DNA of 6,729 nt from Rhodobacteraceae bacterium UBA2553. Lineage in GTDB: Bacteria > Pseudomonadota > Alphaproteobacteria > Rhodobacterales > Rhodobacteraceae. Where the stretch lies: assembly GCA_002340515.1 (NCBI GenBank), contig DDMF01000131.1:4098-10826 (forward strand). Direction: 5' to 3'. Under the pieces are notes generated by a model. The model was not told where the DNA came from and did not search any database. It saw only the letters and a program-made list of their open reading frames with translations. The position numbers and the translations under genes were made by a program. Each line of letters begins with the position of its first letter. Positions within the stretch are counted from its first letter, which is position 1. Positions 1 through 5,977 of this stretch are shown here, in pieces.

Positions 1-857
1 CCATCACCGTCCTCGGACGGTGCGGTGATGTGGTAAGCGTCACCGGAAAGGCCATAGCCCAGCACTTCGGCATAAATCTTGGCACCGCGCGCCTTGGCGT
101 GTTCATATTCTTCCAACACCACAATACCGGCACCCTCGCCCATAACGAAGCCATCACGGTCTTCGTCGTAAGGGCGGCTTGCCGCTTGTGGATCATCTTC
201 GCGTTTGGTCGACAAAGCTTTACAAGCATTGAAACCTGCGATGCCAATCTCGCAAATTGCGGCTTCAGCGCCGCCAGCCACCATAACGTCGGCGTCCCCC
301 AACTGAATAAGGCGTGACGCATCGCCGATAGCGTGCGCACCAGTAGAACAAGCTGTCACCACCGAATGGTTCGGACCTTTAAAACCGTATTTGATCGACA
401 CCTGCCCAGAGATCAGGTTGATCAATGATCCGGGAATAAAGAACGGCGACACACGGCGCGGGCCGCGTTCATGCAACAACACTGCAGTGTCAGCAATCGA
501 ACTAAGGCCACCAATGCCCGACCCAATCATCACGCCAGTGCGCAAACGATCCTCTTCGCCTTCAGGAAGCCAGTCGGCATCTTTTAGCGCCATCGCAGAG
601 GCTGCAATTCCGTAGAGGATGAAATCATCAACTTTACGACGCTCTTTCGGCTCCATCCAATCATCCGGATTGAAGGTTCCGTCTGAACCATCGCCCAACG
701 GAACTTCACACGCATATTTTGTTGTCACACGCGATGCGTCGAATTTCGTAATTGGACCAGCGCCCGATTGCCCATCTAGAATTCGTTTCCAGGTTTCTTC
801 GACACCACATGCCAGCGGTGACACCATTCCCAGACCTGTAACTACCACTCGACGCAT
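1..857 (-). CDS. fabF: 3-oxoacyl-[ACP] synthase II (KAS II), C-terminus cut off by window edge
   Basis: Condensing enzyme of fatty acid elongation in the cytoplasm: it joins malonyl-ACP to an acyl-ACP with loss of CO2. The visible 285 codons are the N-terminal two thirds of a roughly 420-residue family. They begin MRRVVVTGLGMVSP, as in E. coli FabF, and include GSGIGG, the nucleophile motif VVTACSTGAH with the catalytic cysteine at residue 170 (codon 348-350), DVMVAGGAE and RDGFVMGEGAG. The two catalytic histidines lie beyond the left edge and cannot be checked. The ATG at 857 is chosen because an AGGGG ribosome site sits 7 nt upstream and the protein start matches the family. It lies downstream of acpP on the same strand but is separated from it by a terminator and a candidate promoter. 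FabB or another KAS is unlikely given the close FabF match, though I cannot run an alignment. Confidence 0.95.
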   Translation of the reverse strand, partial: MRRVVVTGLGMVSPLACGVEETWKRILDGQSGAGPITKFDASRVTTKYACEVPLGDGSDGTFNPDDWMEPKERRKVDDFILYGIAASAMALKDADWLPEGEEDRLRTGVMIGSGIGGLSSIADTAVLLHERGPRRVSPFFIPGSLINLISGQVSIKYGFKGPNHSVVTACSTGAHAIGDASRLIQLGDADVMVAGGAEAAICEIGIAGFNACKALSTKREDDPQAASRPYDEDRDGFVMGEGAGIVVLEEYEHAKARGAKIYAEVLGYGLSGDAYHITAPSEDGD

Positions 858-895
858 TTTGCAGCCCCTTTTCAGGTATTCTCATTGTTCCACGC

Positions 896-925
896 TTGAT
901 AGCGCGGCACGGCATATCTGGGCAA
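896..925 (-). promoter_or_regulatory. candidate sigma70-type promoter for fabF
   Basis: On the minus strand TTGCCC (920-925) and TATCAA (896-901) are separated by 18 bp, placing a start near 889 and a leader of about 32 nt before fabF. It sits after the acpP terminator, which fits fabF having its own transcript. Only the match to consensus supports it. Confidence 0.35.
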
Positions 926-978
926 GGCGTTTTCAACCAAACTGCGAAACCTCGCGCACCCAAATATCACGATAAATC

Positions 979-1010
979 AAAAGAAAACGGCGCCCCGCAA
1001 GGCGCCGTTT
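979..1010 (-). terminator. Rho-independent terminator after acpP
   Basis: A perfect 10 bp stem (AAACGGCGCC at 985-994 with GGCGCCGTTT at 1001-1010) with a 6-nt loop lies 23 bp past the acpP stop. On the minus strand it runs into TTTTCTTTT, a good U-tract. On the plus strand nothing ends here, so it serves acpP. Confidence 0.88.
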
Positions 1011-1033
1011 CACAATTAGTCACCTAGAAAAGC

Positions 1034-1267
1034 TTAAGAAGCTTCGGTGATGAACTTTACAGCGTCGCCGAAAGTTTGAATGGTTTCAGCTGCATCGTCA
1101 GGAATTTCGATGCCAAACTCTTCTTCGAAAGCCATAACCAGTTCAACGGTATCGAGGCTGTCCGCGCCCAGGTCATCGATGAACGAAGCCGATTCCGTTA
1201 CTTTGTCTTCTTCAACACCAAGGTGCTCAACAACGATTTTCTTCACACGATCTGCGACGTCGCTCAT
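1034..1267 (-). CDS. acpP: acyl carrier protein
   Basis: Small acidic cytoplasmic carrier that holds acyl intermediates on a 4'-phosphopantetheine arm during fatty acid and lipid A synthesis. The 77-residue product has the typical ACP length. It contains the LGADSLDTVELVMAFEEEF signature, with Ser37 (counting Met1) as the expected phosphopantetheine attachment site. Acidic helix II follows, then IEIPDDAAETIQT, the usual start of helix III and the loop before it. The start at 1267 is preceded by GAGG about 8 nt upstream. It follows fabG by 239 bp and has its own candidate promoter and a structured leader, which suits a protein made in far larger amounts than the fab enzymes. A terminator follows directly. 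The identification is essentially certain. Confidence 0.98.
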   Translation of the reverse strand: MSDVADRVKKIVVEHLGVEEDKVTESASFIDDLGADSLDTVELVMAFEEEFGIEIPDDAAETIQTFGDAVKFITEAS

Positions 1268-1286
1268 GATAAATCCTCACGTTTTC

Positions 1287-1345
1287 AGGGCATCTGCCCT
1301 TTGCATTCCGGCCAAAGGCCATCTTTCATTTGGCCCAAATGGGCC
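1287..1345 (-). other. structured 5' leader of acpP: three short inverted repeats in tandem
   Basis: Three GC-rich inverted repeats lie side by side just upstream of the acpP ribosome site: AGGGC/GCCCT (1287-1300), GGCC-AAA-GGCC (1310-1320) and GGCCC/GGGCC (1332-1345). The last overlaps an alternative pairing, ATTTGG-C-CCAAAT (1328-1340). All would be transcribed if the candidate promoter at 1415-1442 is used. They have no U-tract, so they are not ordinary terminators. They may stabilise the mRNA or affect translation; that function is inferred. Confidence 0.45.
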
Positions 1346-1414
1346 GCTCAGTTTCCCGCGCGTCTAGCCGAGAACCCCTAGCATGTTTTAACAGCCGGGG
1401 AAAAACCTGCGCCG

Positions 1415-1442
1415 CCTATAACACATCACTAACAATAGGCAA
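1415..1442 (-). promoter_or_regulatory. candidate sigma70-type promoter for acpP
   Basis: On the minus strand TTGCCT (1437-1442) and TATAGG (1415-1420) are 16 bp apart. This predicts a start near 1408 and a leader of about 140 nt before acpP. The position in the 239 bp fabG-acpP gap is where a separate acpP promoter is expected. Confidence 0.42.
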
Positions 1443-1506
1443 ACGCTTTCCAGCTTCAAGGGGTTGGGCAAGATGTCAGCCACCTATTTCCCATTACCCC
1501 ATGAAA

Positions 1507-2244
1507 TCAGATCATTGCCATACCACCGTTGACATGAAGGGTGGCACCGGTCGTATAGCCTGCCTCCGGAGAGGCTAAGTATAATACCGCTGCGGCGATT
1601 TCCTCCGCTTGCCCCATGCGAGCAGCTGGAATTTGCGCATTGATCTTGTCTTTCTGCTCGTCCGTCAACTTGTCTGTCATTGCGGTTGCAATAAATCCTG
1701 GTGCCACACAGTTTGCGGTGATGCCGCGACTTGCAACCTCATAGGCCATCGACTTGGTCATTCCGACCATACCGGCTTTGGACGCTGCGTAATTCACCTG
1801 ACCGGGGTTGCCGGTTGCGCCCACGATTGAACTGATGTTGATGATTCGACCCCAGCGGGATTTCATCATCGGACGCATCACCCCACGACAAAGGCGCATC
1901 GTCGACGTCAGATTGACATTGATCACGCTGTCCCATTCTTCATCGGACATGCGCATGAAAATCTGATCTCGCGTGATCCCGGCGTTGTTTACCAAGATAT
2001 CAACCGATCCCATCACTTCGATCGCCTGTTTTGGAAGCGCATCAACCGCTTCGCCATCAGACAGGTTGCATGGCAGAACATGCGCTCGCTCACCCAATTC
2101 GGACGCCAAAGCTTCCAAGGGTTCAACGCGCGTACCCGAAAGCGCAACATTTGCACCAGCCGCATGCAACGCTTTTGCAATCGCACCACCAATGCCGCCA
2201 GACGCGCCTGTAATCAGTGCATTTTTTCCAGTCAGATCAAACAT
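1507..2244 (-). CDS. fabG: 3-oxoacyl-[ACP] reductase
   Basis: NADPH-dependent reductase that converts 3-ketoacyl-ACP to 3-hydroxyacyl-ACP in each elongation cycle. The 245-residue product is a classical short-chain dehydrogenase of normal length. It shows the nucleotide-binding TGASGGIG (12-19), NNAG (86-89), and the catalytic tetrad Asn111, Ser139, Tyr152 and Lys156 (in NYAASKAG). It ends with the typical ATLHVNGGMAMI. Many SDRs share these motifs, but the position between fabD and acpP settles the FabG assignment. The start at 2244 has an AAGGAAG ribosome site about 5 nt upstream that overlaps the fabD stop codon. The gap to fabD is only 9 bp, so co-transcription and translational coupling are likely. 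Confidence 0.97.
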   Translation of the reverse strand: MFDLTGKNALITGASGGIGGAIAKALHAAGANVALSGTRVEPLEALASELGERAHVLPCNLSDGEAVDALPKQAIEVMGSVDILVNNAGITRDQIFMRMSDEEWDSVINVNLTSTMRLCRGVMRPMMKSRWGRIINISSIVGATGNPGQVNYAASKAGMVGMTKSMAYEVASRGITANCVAPGFIATAMTDKLTDEQKDKINAQIPAARMGQAEEIAAAVLYLASPEAGYTTGATLHVNGGMAMI

Positions 2245-2253
2245 ATTACTTCC

Positions 2254-3192
2254 TTACTTCAAACTCTCAGCGGCTGCCATAACTTCGTCAGGAGCCCCCA
2301 CTGCGCGGCATGTTACGTCCTTGGCAATCCGTCGGATCATCCCAGAAAGCGCCTTACCTGCCCCGATTTCCCAGATTTCTGTCACACCCTTTGCTGCCAT
2401 CCAAGACACGCTTTCGCGCCAACGCACAGAACCCGTAACTTGTTCAACCAACAATGAGCGAATTACAGCAGGGTCAGAGATTTCGGCGGCACGCACATTC
2501 GCGACAAGAGGAACAACCGGGCGGTTCATATCCACCTCTGACAGGGCCTGCGCCATGGCTTCGGCTGCAGGCTGCATCAGTTCACAATGAAAAGGCGCGC
2601 TGACCGGTAGCAAAAGCGCACGACGCGCACCCTTTGATTTTGCAATCTCAAGCGCACGTTCCACGGCTTCTTTATGGCCAGAGACAACCACTTGGCCCGG
2701 GTCATTGTCATTTGCCGCCTGACACACCTGACCTTGGGCGGCTTCAGCTGCAACCGCAGTTGCTGCTTCAAAATCCAGCCCCAACAAGGCTGCCATAGCG
2801 CCAACTCCAACAGGAACAGCCTCTTGCATGGCTTTCCCGCGAATGCGCAGCAAACGCGCCGTATCTGCAATTGAAAGTGTTCCCGCAGCAGCCAGCGCCG
2901 AGTACTCACCAAGCGAGTGCCCCGCCACATAAGACGCGGCCTCCAGTGTAACACCCTCCGCCTCCAGCGCCTTCATCGCGGCCAAGGATGTAGCCATCAA
3001 CGCGGGTTGTGCATTTTGTGTCAGTGTAAGGTCGTCTTGCTGCCCGTCCCAGATCAGGGATGAGAGCTTTTCGCCAAGCGCCTCATCAACTTCATCAAAA
3101 ACAGCTTTCGCAGCAGGATAGGCATCGGCCAATGCCTTGCCCATACCAATTGATTGGGCGCCCTGCCCGGGGAATACGAATGCGCGGCTCAT
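2254..3192 (-). CDS. fabD: malonyl-CoA:ACP transacylase
   Basis: Transfers malonyl from CoA to AcpP, supplying the two-carbon donor for fatty acid elongation. The 312-residue protein has the full family length. Visible motifs are FPGQGAQ (7-13, with the oxyanion-hole Gln10), GHSLGEYSAL (91-100) with nucleophile Ser93, Arg118 in RIRGKAMQ, which binds the malonyl carboxylate, and PVSAPFHC with catalytic His202. The late EIGAGKALSGM motif is also present. The start at 3192 gives the standard N-terminus and is preceded by a long purine-rich stretch containing GGGAGAGG. It is the first clear fab gene of the cluster, followed 9 bp later by fabG. The membrane protein gene upstream on the same strand leaves a 98 bp gap with a candidate promoter. 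Confidence 0.97.
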   Translation of the reverse strand: MSRAFVFPGQGAQSIGMGKALADAYPAAKAVFDEVDEALGEKLSSLIWDGQQDDLTLTQNAQPALMATSLAAMKALEAEGVTLEAASYVAGHSLGEYSALAAAGTLSIADTARLLRIRGKAMQEAVPVGVGAMAALLGLDFEAATAVAAEAAQGQVCQAANDNDPGQVVVSGHKEAVERALEIAKSKGARRALLLPVSAPFHCELMQPAAEAMAQALSEVDMNRPVVPLVANVRAAEISDPAVIRSLLVEQVTGSVRWRESVSWMAAKGVTEIWEIGAGKALSGMIRRIAKDVTCRAVGAPDEVMAAAESLK

Positions 3193-3225
3193 GGCCTCTC
3201 CCTCTCCCTTTAAACGTTCCTAAGG

Positions 3226-3254
3226 GGAATAGCCTGAGGGAGGATTGGGCGCAA
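3226..3254 (-). promoter_or_regulatory. candidate promoter for fabD-fabG
   Basis: On the minus strand TTGCGC (3249-3254) and TATTCC (3226-3231) are 17 bp apart, giving a start near 3219 and a leader of about 27 nt. The match to consensus is modest. Read-through from the upstream membrane protein gene is the alternative, as no terminator is visible in the gap. Confidence 0.33.
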
Positions 3255-3290
3255 CGTGTTTAGGTTCCCGTGGGGCAAGTCATACCAGCA

Positions 3291-3878
3291 TTAAGCGCTC
3301 GGATGCTTTGCATGTTCGCGCGCCAGATCCATAGAAATACGTTGCAGGAGCGGAAACAACAGATCTTCGGCACCTACGGCAATTTCCAATGCTTGGGGTG
3401 CATTGATGCGCCGGATATAAAGCACCGCATCCTCACCGGCTCGCTCGGGAGTGCTTAGAAACAGCTCCCCCGCGTCTCGCAAGGGAAGATCGACAGTCGG
3501 AACAAAGCGGCCATTCGCATGTCGGATGCCCCGACGCAGCTCTTGGCGTTCCAAATCTACCTGCATTTCGTCACGGCGATCATTTGCGCTCCCCCACACG
3601 GCGACGCCACCCAACAACCCAAACAAAACAGTCACTGAAATCTTAAATGACAGCACCTCTGGGTGAACAGATGTTCCGGGCAACAGCCATAACCCCGCCG
3701 CAACCAACAGCAAAATTGCACCAATATAGCGTGCAAACCCAAGTCCCAGACGTGTGAAAAAACCAGCCGCTTCCTGAGAGGTAATCATATAGCCCCAGCG
3801 GGTATGGGTCAGCTCTGGCCCATTGCTGTCCTGCCCTCTTGGCCTAACAACCTGAATACCTTCGACAAGTGCGCCCAT
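3291..3878 (-). CDS. uncharacterised two-helix membrane protein
   Basis: I do not recognise this 195-residue protein. Two hydrophobic stretches, about residues 51-67 and 77-97, should form a helical hairpin in the inner membrane. A soluble N-terminal part of about 45 residues precedes them and a charged C-terminal domain of about 95 residues follows. The C-terminal part begins with a run rich in Arg, Glu and Asp (NDRRDEMQVDLERQELRRG) and ends in a predicted helical region. No catalytic motif is visible. The ATG at 3878 is favoured over a Met at residue 31 because GAGGGTGAG lies just upstream of it. It is oriented with the fab genes and diverges from rpsF. It may simply be a lineage-conserved neighbour; a link to lipid synthesis is only suggested by position. 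Confidence 0.8.
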   Translation of the reverse strand: MGALVEGIQVVRPRGQDSNGPELTHTRWGYMITSQEAAGFFTRLGLGFARYIGAILLLVAAGLWLLPGTSVHPEVLSFKISVTVLFGLLGGVAVWGSANDRRDEMQVDLERQELRRGIRHANGRFVPTVDLPLRDAGELFLSTPERAGEDAVLYIRRINAPQALEIAVGAEDLLFPLLQRISMDLAREHAKHPSA

Positions 3879-4044
3879 TTTCTCACCCTCAGATTAATCC
3901 TTGCTTGCCGTTAACCATTTTAAATTAAGATGGCGGGAATGCGGCAGACCGCAGGCATTGTGTTGACGTTCTGGGGGTTTTCTATTGGCGGATCTAATTT
4001 CAGCTACGAAATCTCATACAAATCTATATCACGCCGAAGTCGGC

Positions 4045-4072
4045 TTGCATCTTCGCAACAGCCGTGTATAAG
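4045..4072 (+). promoter_or_regulatory. candidate sigma70-type promoter for rpsF-rpsR-rplI
   Basis: TTGCAT (4045-4050) and TATAAG (4067-4072) are 16 bp apart, predicting a start near 4079 and a leader of about 96 nt. It is the best promoter-like pair in the 296 bp divergent gap 3879-4174. The rest of that gap holds an A/T-rich stretch at 3910-3930 and no convincing promoter for the minus-strand gene. Confidence 0.5.
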
Positions 4073-4079
4073 GCGCTGT

Positions 4080-4132
4080 CCTTTCCGCAAATACATCAAT
4101 GCGTCGCCTCTCGTGTGTGGGTCGTGGAAAGG
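4080..4132 (+). promoter_or_regulatory. rpsF leader stem, possible S6:S18 autoregulatory element
   Basis: CCTTTCC (4080-4086) pairs perfectly with GGAAAGG (4126-4132), closing a 39-nt interior right at the predicted 5' end of the rpsF mRNA. Inside, GCA/TGC (4087-4089 and 4100-4102) could extend one arm. In many bacteria the S6:S18 complex binds the rpsF leader at a stem with a conserved CCG. A CCG occurs at 4085-4087, but I cannot confirm that it sits in the equivalent loop position. Confidence 0.4.
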
Positions 4133-4174
4133 TTGGGCCACACTTTGAAGCGCGTCTAATGAACAGGAGCTAAC

Positions 4175-4531
4175 ATGCCCCTTTATGAGCATGTCTTCAT
4201 CTCGCGTCAGGATCTTTCCAACACGCAAGCTGAAAACCTTGTCGAACATTTTGGCACAGTTCTGGCTGACAACGGCGGTAAAGTCGTTGAAAGCGAGTAC
4301 TGGGGTGTCAAAACGATGGCCTACAAGATCAACAAGAACCGCAAAGGGCACTATGCCTTTCTGAAAACCGACGCGCCAGCCGCTGCGGTTCAGGAAATGG
4401 AACGCCTGATGCGCCTGCATGACGACGTAATGCGTATCCTGACCATCAAGGTCGACGATCACGCCGAAGGTCCGTCGGTACAAATGCAAAAACGTGACGA
4501 ACGCGGCGACCGCCGTGGCCGTGACCGCTAA
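4175..4531 (+). CDS. rpsF: 30S ribosomal protein S6
   Basis: S6 binds with S18 to the platform of the small subunit. The 118-residue protein starts MPLYEHVFISRQD and contains the typical EYWGVKTMAYKINKNRKGHY (41-60) and RLMRLHDDVMRILTIKV stretches of the S6 ferredoxin-like fold, which ends near residue 95. The remaining tail (about 96-118) is hydrophilic and strongly charged (KRDERGDRRGRDR). Charged, variable C-terminal tails are known in S6; in E. coli the tail is glutamylated, but this one is rich in Arg and Asp and not an obvious RimK substrate. An AGGAG site 5 nt upstream supports the start. It is the first gene of the operon, 19 bp before rpsR. Confidence 0.98.
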   Translation: MPLYEHVFISRQDLSNTQAENLVEHFGTVLADNGGKVVESEYWGVKTMAYKINKNRKGHYAFLKTDAPAAAVQEMERLMRLHDDVMRILTIKVDDHAEGPSVQMQKRDERGDRRGRDR

Positions 4532-4550
4532 GTTCGGAAGGATCTAACCA

Positions 4551-4778
4551 ATGGCTAGCAAACCGTTTTTCCGCCGTCGCAAAGTCTGCCCCTTCTCGGG
4601 CGACAACGCACCAAAGATCGATTACAAAGACACCCGTCTTTTGCAGCGCTATATCTCTGAGCGTGGCAAAATCGTTCCTTCCCGCATCACCGCCGTCTCG
4701 GCCAAGAAGCAACGTGAATTGGCCCGTGCCATCAAACGCGCCCGCTTCCTCGCCCTGCTGCCCTACACTGTGAAGTAA
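4551..4778 (+). CDS. rpsR: 30S ribosomal protein S18
   Basis: S18 forms a heterodimer with S6 on the 30S platform. The 75-residue protein has the usual length and hallmark sequence: a basic N-terminus with FFRRRKVCPF, then IDYKDTRLLQRYISERGKIVPSRITAVS and the C-terminal helix KKQRELARAIKRARFLALLPY. Only one cysteine (Cys13) is present, so this is a form without the zinc-binding cysteines seen in some S18 proteins. GGAAGGA lies 8 nt before the ATG. Its stop codon overlaps the ribosome site of rplI, with a 10 bp gap, which points to coupled translation. Confidence 0.98.
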   Translation: MASKPFFRRRKVCPFSGDNAPKIDYKDTRLLQRYISERGKIVPSRITAVSAKKQRELARAIKRARFLALLPYTVK

Positions 4779-4788
4779 GGAGAACATC

Positions 4789-5403
4789 ATGCAAGTTATC
4801 CTTCTGGAACGTGTGGCCAAACTTGGTCAAATGGGTGACGTCGTTGACGTGAAATCGGGTTACGCCCGTAACTTCCTGCTGCCGCAAGGCAAAGCTTTGA
4901 CCGCATCAAAAGCAAACATTGCTAACTTCGACGCGCAAAAAGCCCAGCTGGAAGCCAACAACCTCGAAACCAAGAAAGAAGCCGAAGCATTGGCTGAAAA
5001 ACTTGGTGGTCAGCAGTTCATCGTGATTCGTTCGGCTTCGGATGCCGGCGCCCTTTACGGTTCGGTCACCCCGCGCGACGCCGCAACGGTTGCCACCGAA
5101 GCGGGCTTCACCGTGGACAAGAAACAGATTTCGCTGCAAGCTCCGATCAAAGATCTTGGTCTGCACACTGTTTCGGTCAAACTGCACCCCGAAGTTGAAG
5201 TTGAGATCGACCTGAACGTTGCCCGCTCGGTAGAAGAAGCCGAGCTTCAGGCAAGCGGCAAATCGATCCAAGAACTGGCTGCAGAAGCAGAAGCAGAAGC
5301 AGAGTTTGAAATCGCCGAACTGTTCGACGAAATCGGCGCTGCTGCTTCGGATGATGACGACGACCACGCTCCCGCAGCTGAAGAAGCTTCGGAAGAAAAT
5401 TGA
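4789..5403 (+). CDS. rplI: 50S ribosomal protein L9 with acidic C-terminal extension
   Basis: L9 binds 23S rRNA near the L1 stalk and helps keep the reading frame. The N-domain is clear: MQVILLERVAKLGQMGDVV followed by SGYARNFLLPQGKA. A long Ala/Glu/Lys helix (about 41-74) links it to the C-domain, which has GALYGSVTPRD and ends near residue 148. The protein is 204 residues, against about 150 in E. coli. The extra 56 residues are very acidic, with an Ala-Glu repeat (165-172) encoded by tandem GCAGAA units at 5281-5304, then five aspartates in a row (188-192). AGGAG lies 6 nt before the ATG. As far as I recall such tails are common in Rhodobacteraceae; their function is not known to me. It is the last gene of the operon. 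Confidence 0.97.
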   Translation: MQVILLERVAKLGQMGDVVDVKSGYARNFLLPQGKALTASKANIANFDAQKAQLEANNLETKKEAEALAEKLGGQQFIVIRSASDAGALYGSVTPRDAATVATEAGFTVDKKQISLQAPIKDLGLHTVSVKLHPEVEVEIDLNVARSVEEAELQASGKSIQELAAEAEAEAEFEIAELFDEIGAAASDDDDDHAPAAEEASEEN

Positions 5404-5425
5404 TCTTCGCGACATAAACATGAGG

Positions 5426-5457
5426 AAAGCCGCTCCGAATTGGGGCGGCTTTTTTTT
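5426..5457 (+). terminator. strong Rho-independent terminator after rplI
   Basis: The stem AAAGCCGCTCC (5426-5436) pairs with GGGGCGGCTTT (5442-5452) with one G-U pair and a 5-nt loop, followed by eight T (5450-5457). It ends the rpsF-rpsR-rplI transcript. The hairpin could also slow transcription coming from the convergent DUF1428 gene, though the minus-strand T-tract is poor. Confidence 0.95.
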
Positions 5458-5462
5458 GTCCC

Positions 5463-5834
5463 CTACCCAGAAATATCGAGACGTGCGAAAACCCACCAAG
5501 GACCAAACGCTTGCCATCGAATGGCATTGGGTTTTTTTCTGGATCAAAGCGCGGATCCGTCTGCCACAGGGCTTCGATTTTCATATTTGCGGCATCGCGC
5601 GTGGACCTGTCGGGCCATTCAACCCAGGCCAGAACAACTGTTTCCCCCGGGCCCAGCCTTCACCGCACGCCTGAAATCAGTCACCTCGCCTTCCGGCACA
5701 TCATCCCCCCAGCATTCAACAACACGCGTCGCGCCAAACTCAATGAACACATCATCCATCTGTGCCGCGTGCGTGGTAAATTTTTCCTTGTTTGCGACTG
5801 GAACCGCCATCTGGTAACCGTCAACATAACTCAT
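5463..5834 (-). pseudogene. DUF1428 (YbaA-like) gene broken by frameshift
   Basis: Family of small cytoplasmic proteins of unknown function (E. coli YbaA), with a dimeric ferredoxin-like fold. The start at 5834 has a near-perfect ribosome site (AAGGAGGT, 5840-5847) at 5 nt spacing. The first frame gives MSYVDGYQMAVPV, then FGATRVVECWGDDVPEGE and VTDFRRAVKAGPG, then meets a stop at 5619-5621. The family sequence continues in another frame: ETVVLAWVEWPDRSTRDAA and later NPMPFDGKRLVLGGF. Removing one G from the five-G run (5644-5648) joins the two parts. After GGF this second frame lacks the usual stop and runs through the rplI terminator. One added T in the run at 5488-5491 would give the ending FARLDISG and a stop at 5463-5465, making a normal 123-residue protein. 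Recent pseudogene or sequencing error; both indels fall at homopolymers. Confidence 0.85.
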
Positions 5835-5858
5835 GTTCCACCTCCTTTTGATTGCGAC

Positions 5859-5886
5859 AGTGTAGCATTTTGGGCTCCCGCCCAAA
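5859..5886 (-). promoter_or_regulatory. inverted repeat and -10-like site upstream of the DUF1428 gene
   Basis: A perfect 7 bp inverted repeat, TTTGGGC (5869-5875) and GCCCAAA (5880-5886), has a 4-nt spacer. On the minus strand it is followed by TGCTACACT, an extended -10-like element (-10 hexamer at 5859-5864). The repeat covers where a -35 would lie, so it could be an operator. The evidence is sequence pattern only. Confidence 0.35.
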
Positions 5887-5977
5887 TATCCTCAGCTGGG
5901 AGGTGAACATAGCAGAAGGTCGCCCATCTTGATCATCTCGCTTTAGTGTTGCACCAGACAGCGCTAGGGTCCTAGAT

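Noticed and set aside
1973..2590. Plus-strand open frame of 205 codons opposite fabG and fabD
   Set aside because: Antisense to two genes with full catalytic motifs; low-complexity Ser/Ala/Thr product, no ribosome site considered convincing.
3963..3968. TTGACG as a -35 box for an upstream rpsF promoter
   Set aside because: The nearest -10-like hexamers are 14 or 24 bp away, outside the usual spacing; the pair at 4045-4072 is better.
3930..4148. Small plus-strand open frame of 72 codons before rpsF
   Set aside because: It overlaps the candidate promoter and leader stem of rpsF, lacks a good ribosome site and has no family resemblance.
4004..4489. Minus-strand open frame of 161 codons opposite rpsF and its leader
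   Set aside because: Covers a certain ribosomal protein gene and its promoter on the other strand; no recognisable domain.
4906..5547. Long minus-strand open frame of 213 codons opposite rplI
   Set aside because: It is antisense to a certain ribosomal protein gene, crosses the terminator, and its product is a Phe/Cys-rich mirror of the acidic Glu/Ala codons with no family resemblance.
5177..5584. Minus-strand frame that carries the DUF1428 C-terminal part and continues into rplI
   Set aside because: Only the first part, up to GGF, is DUF1428. The rest reads through the rplI terminator hairpin and antisense rplI, so it is a by-product of the lost stop codon, not a longer protein.
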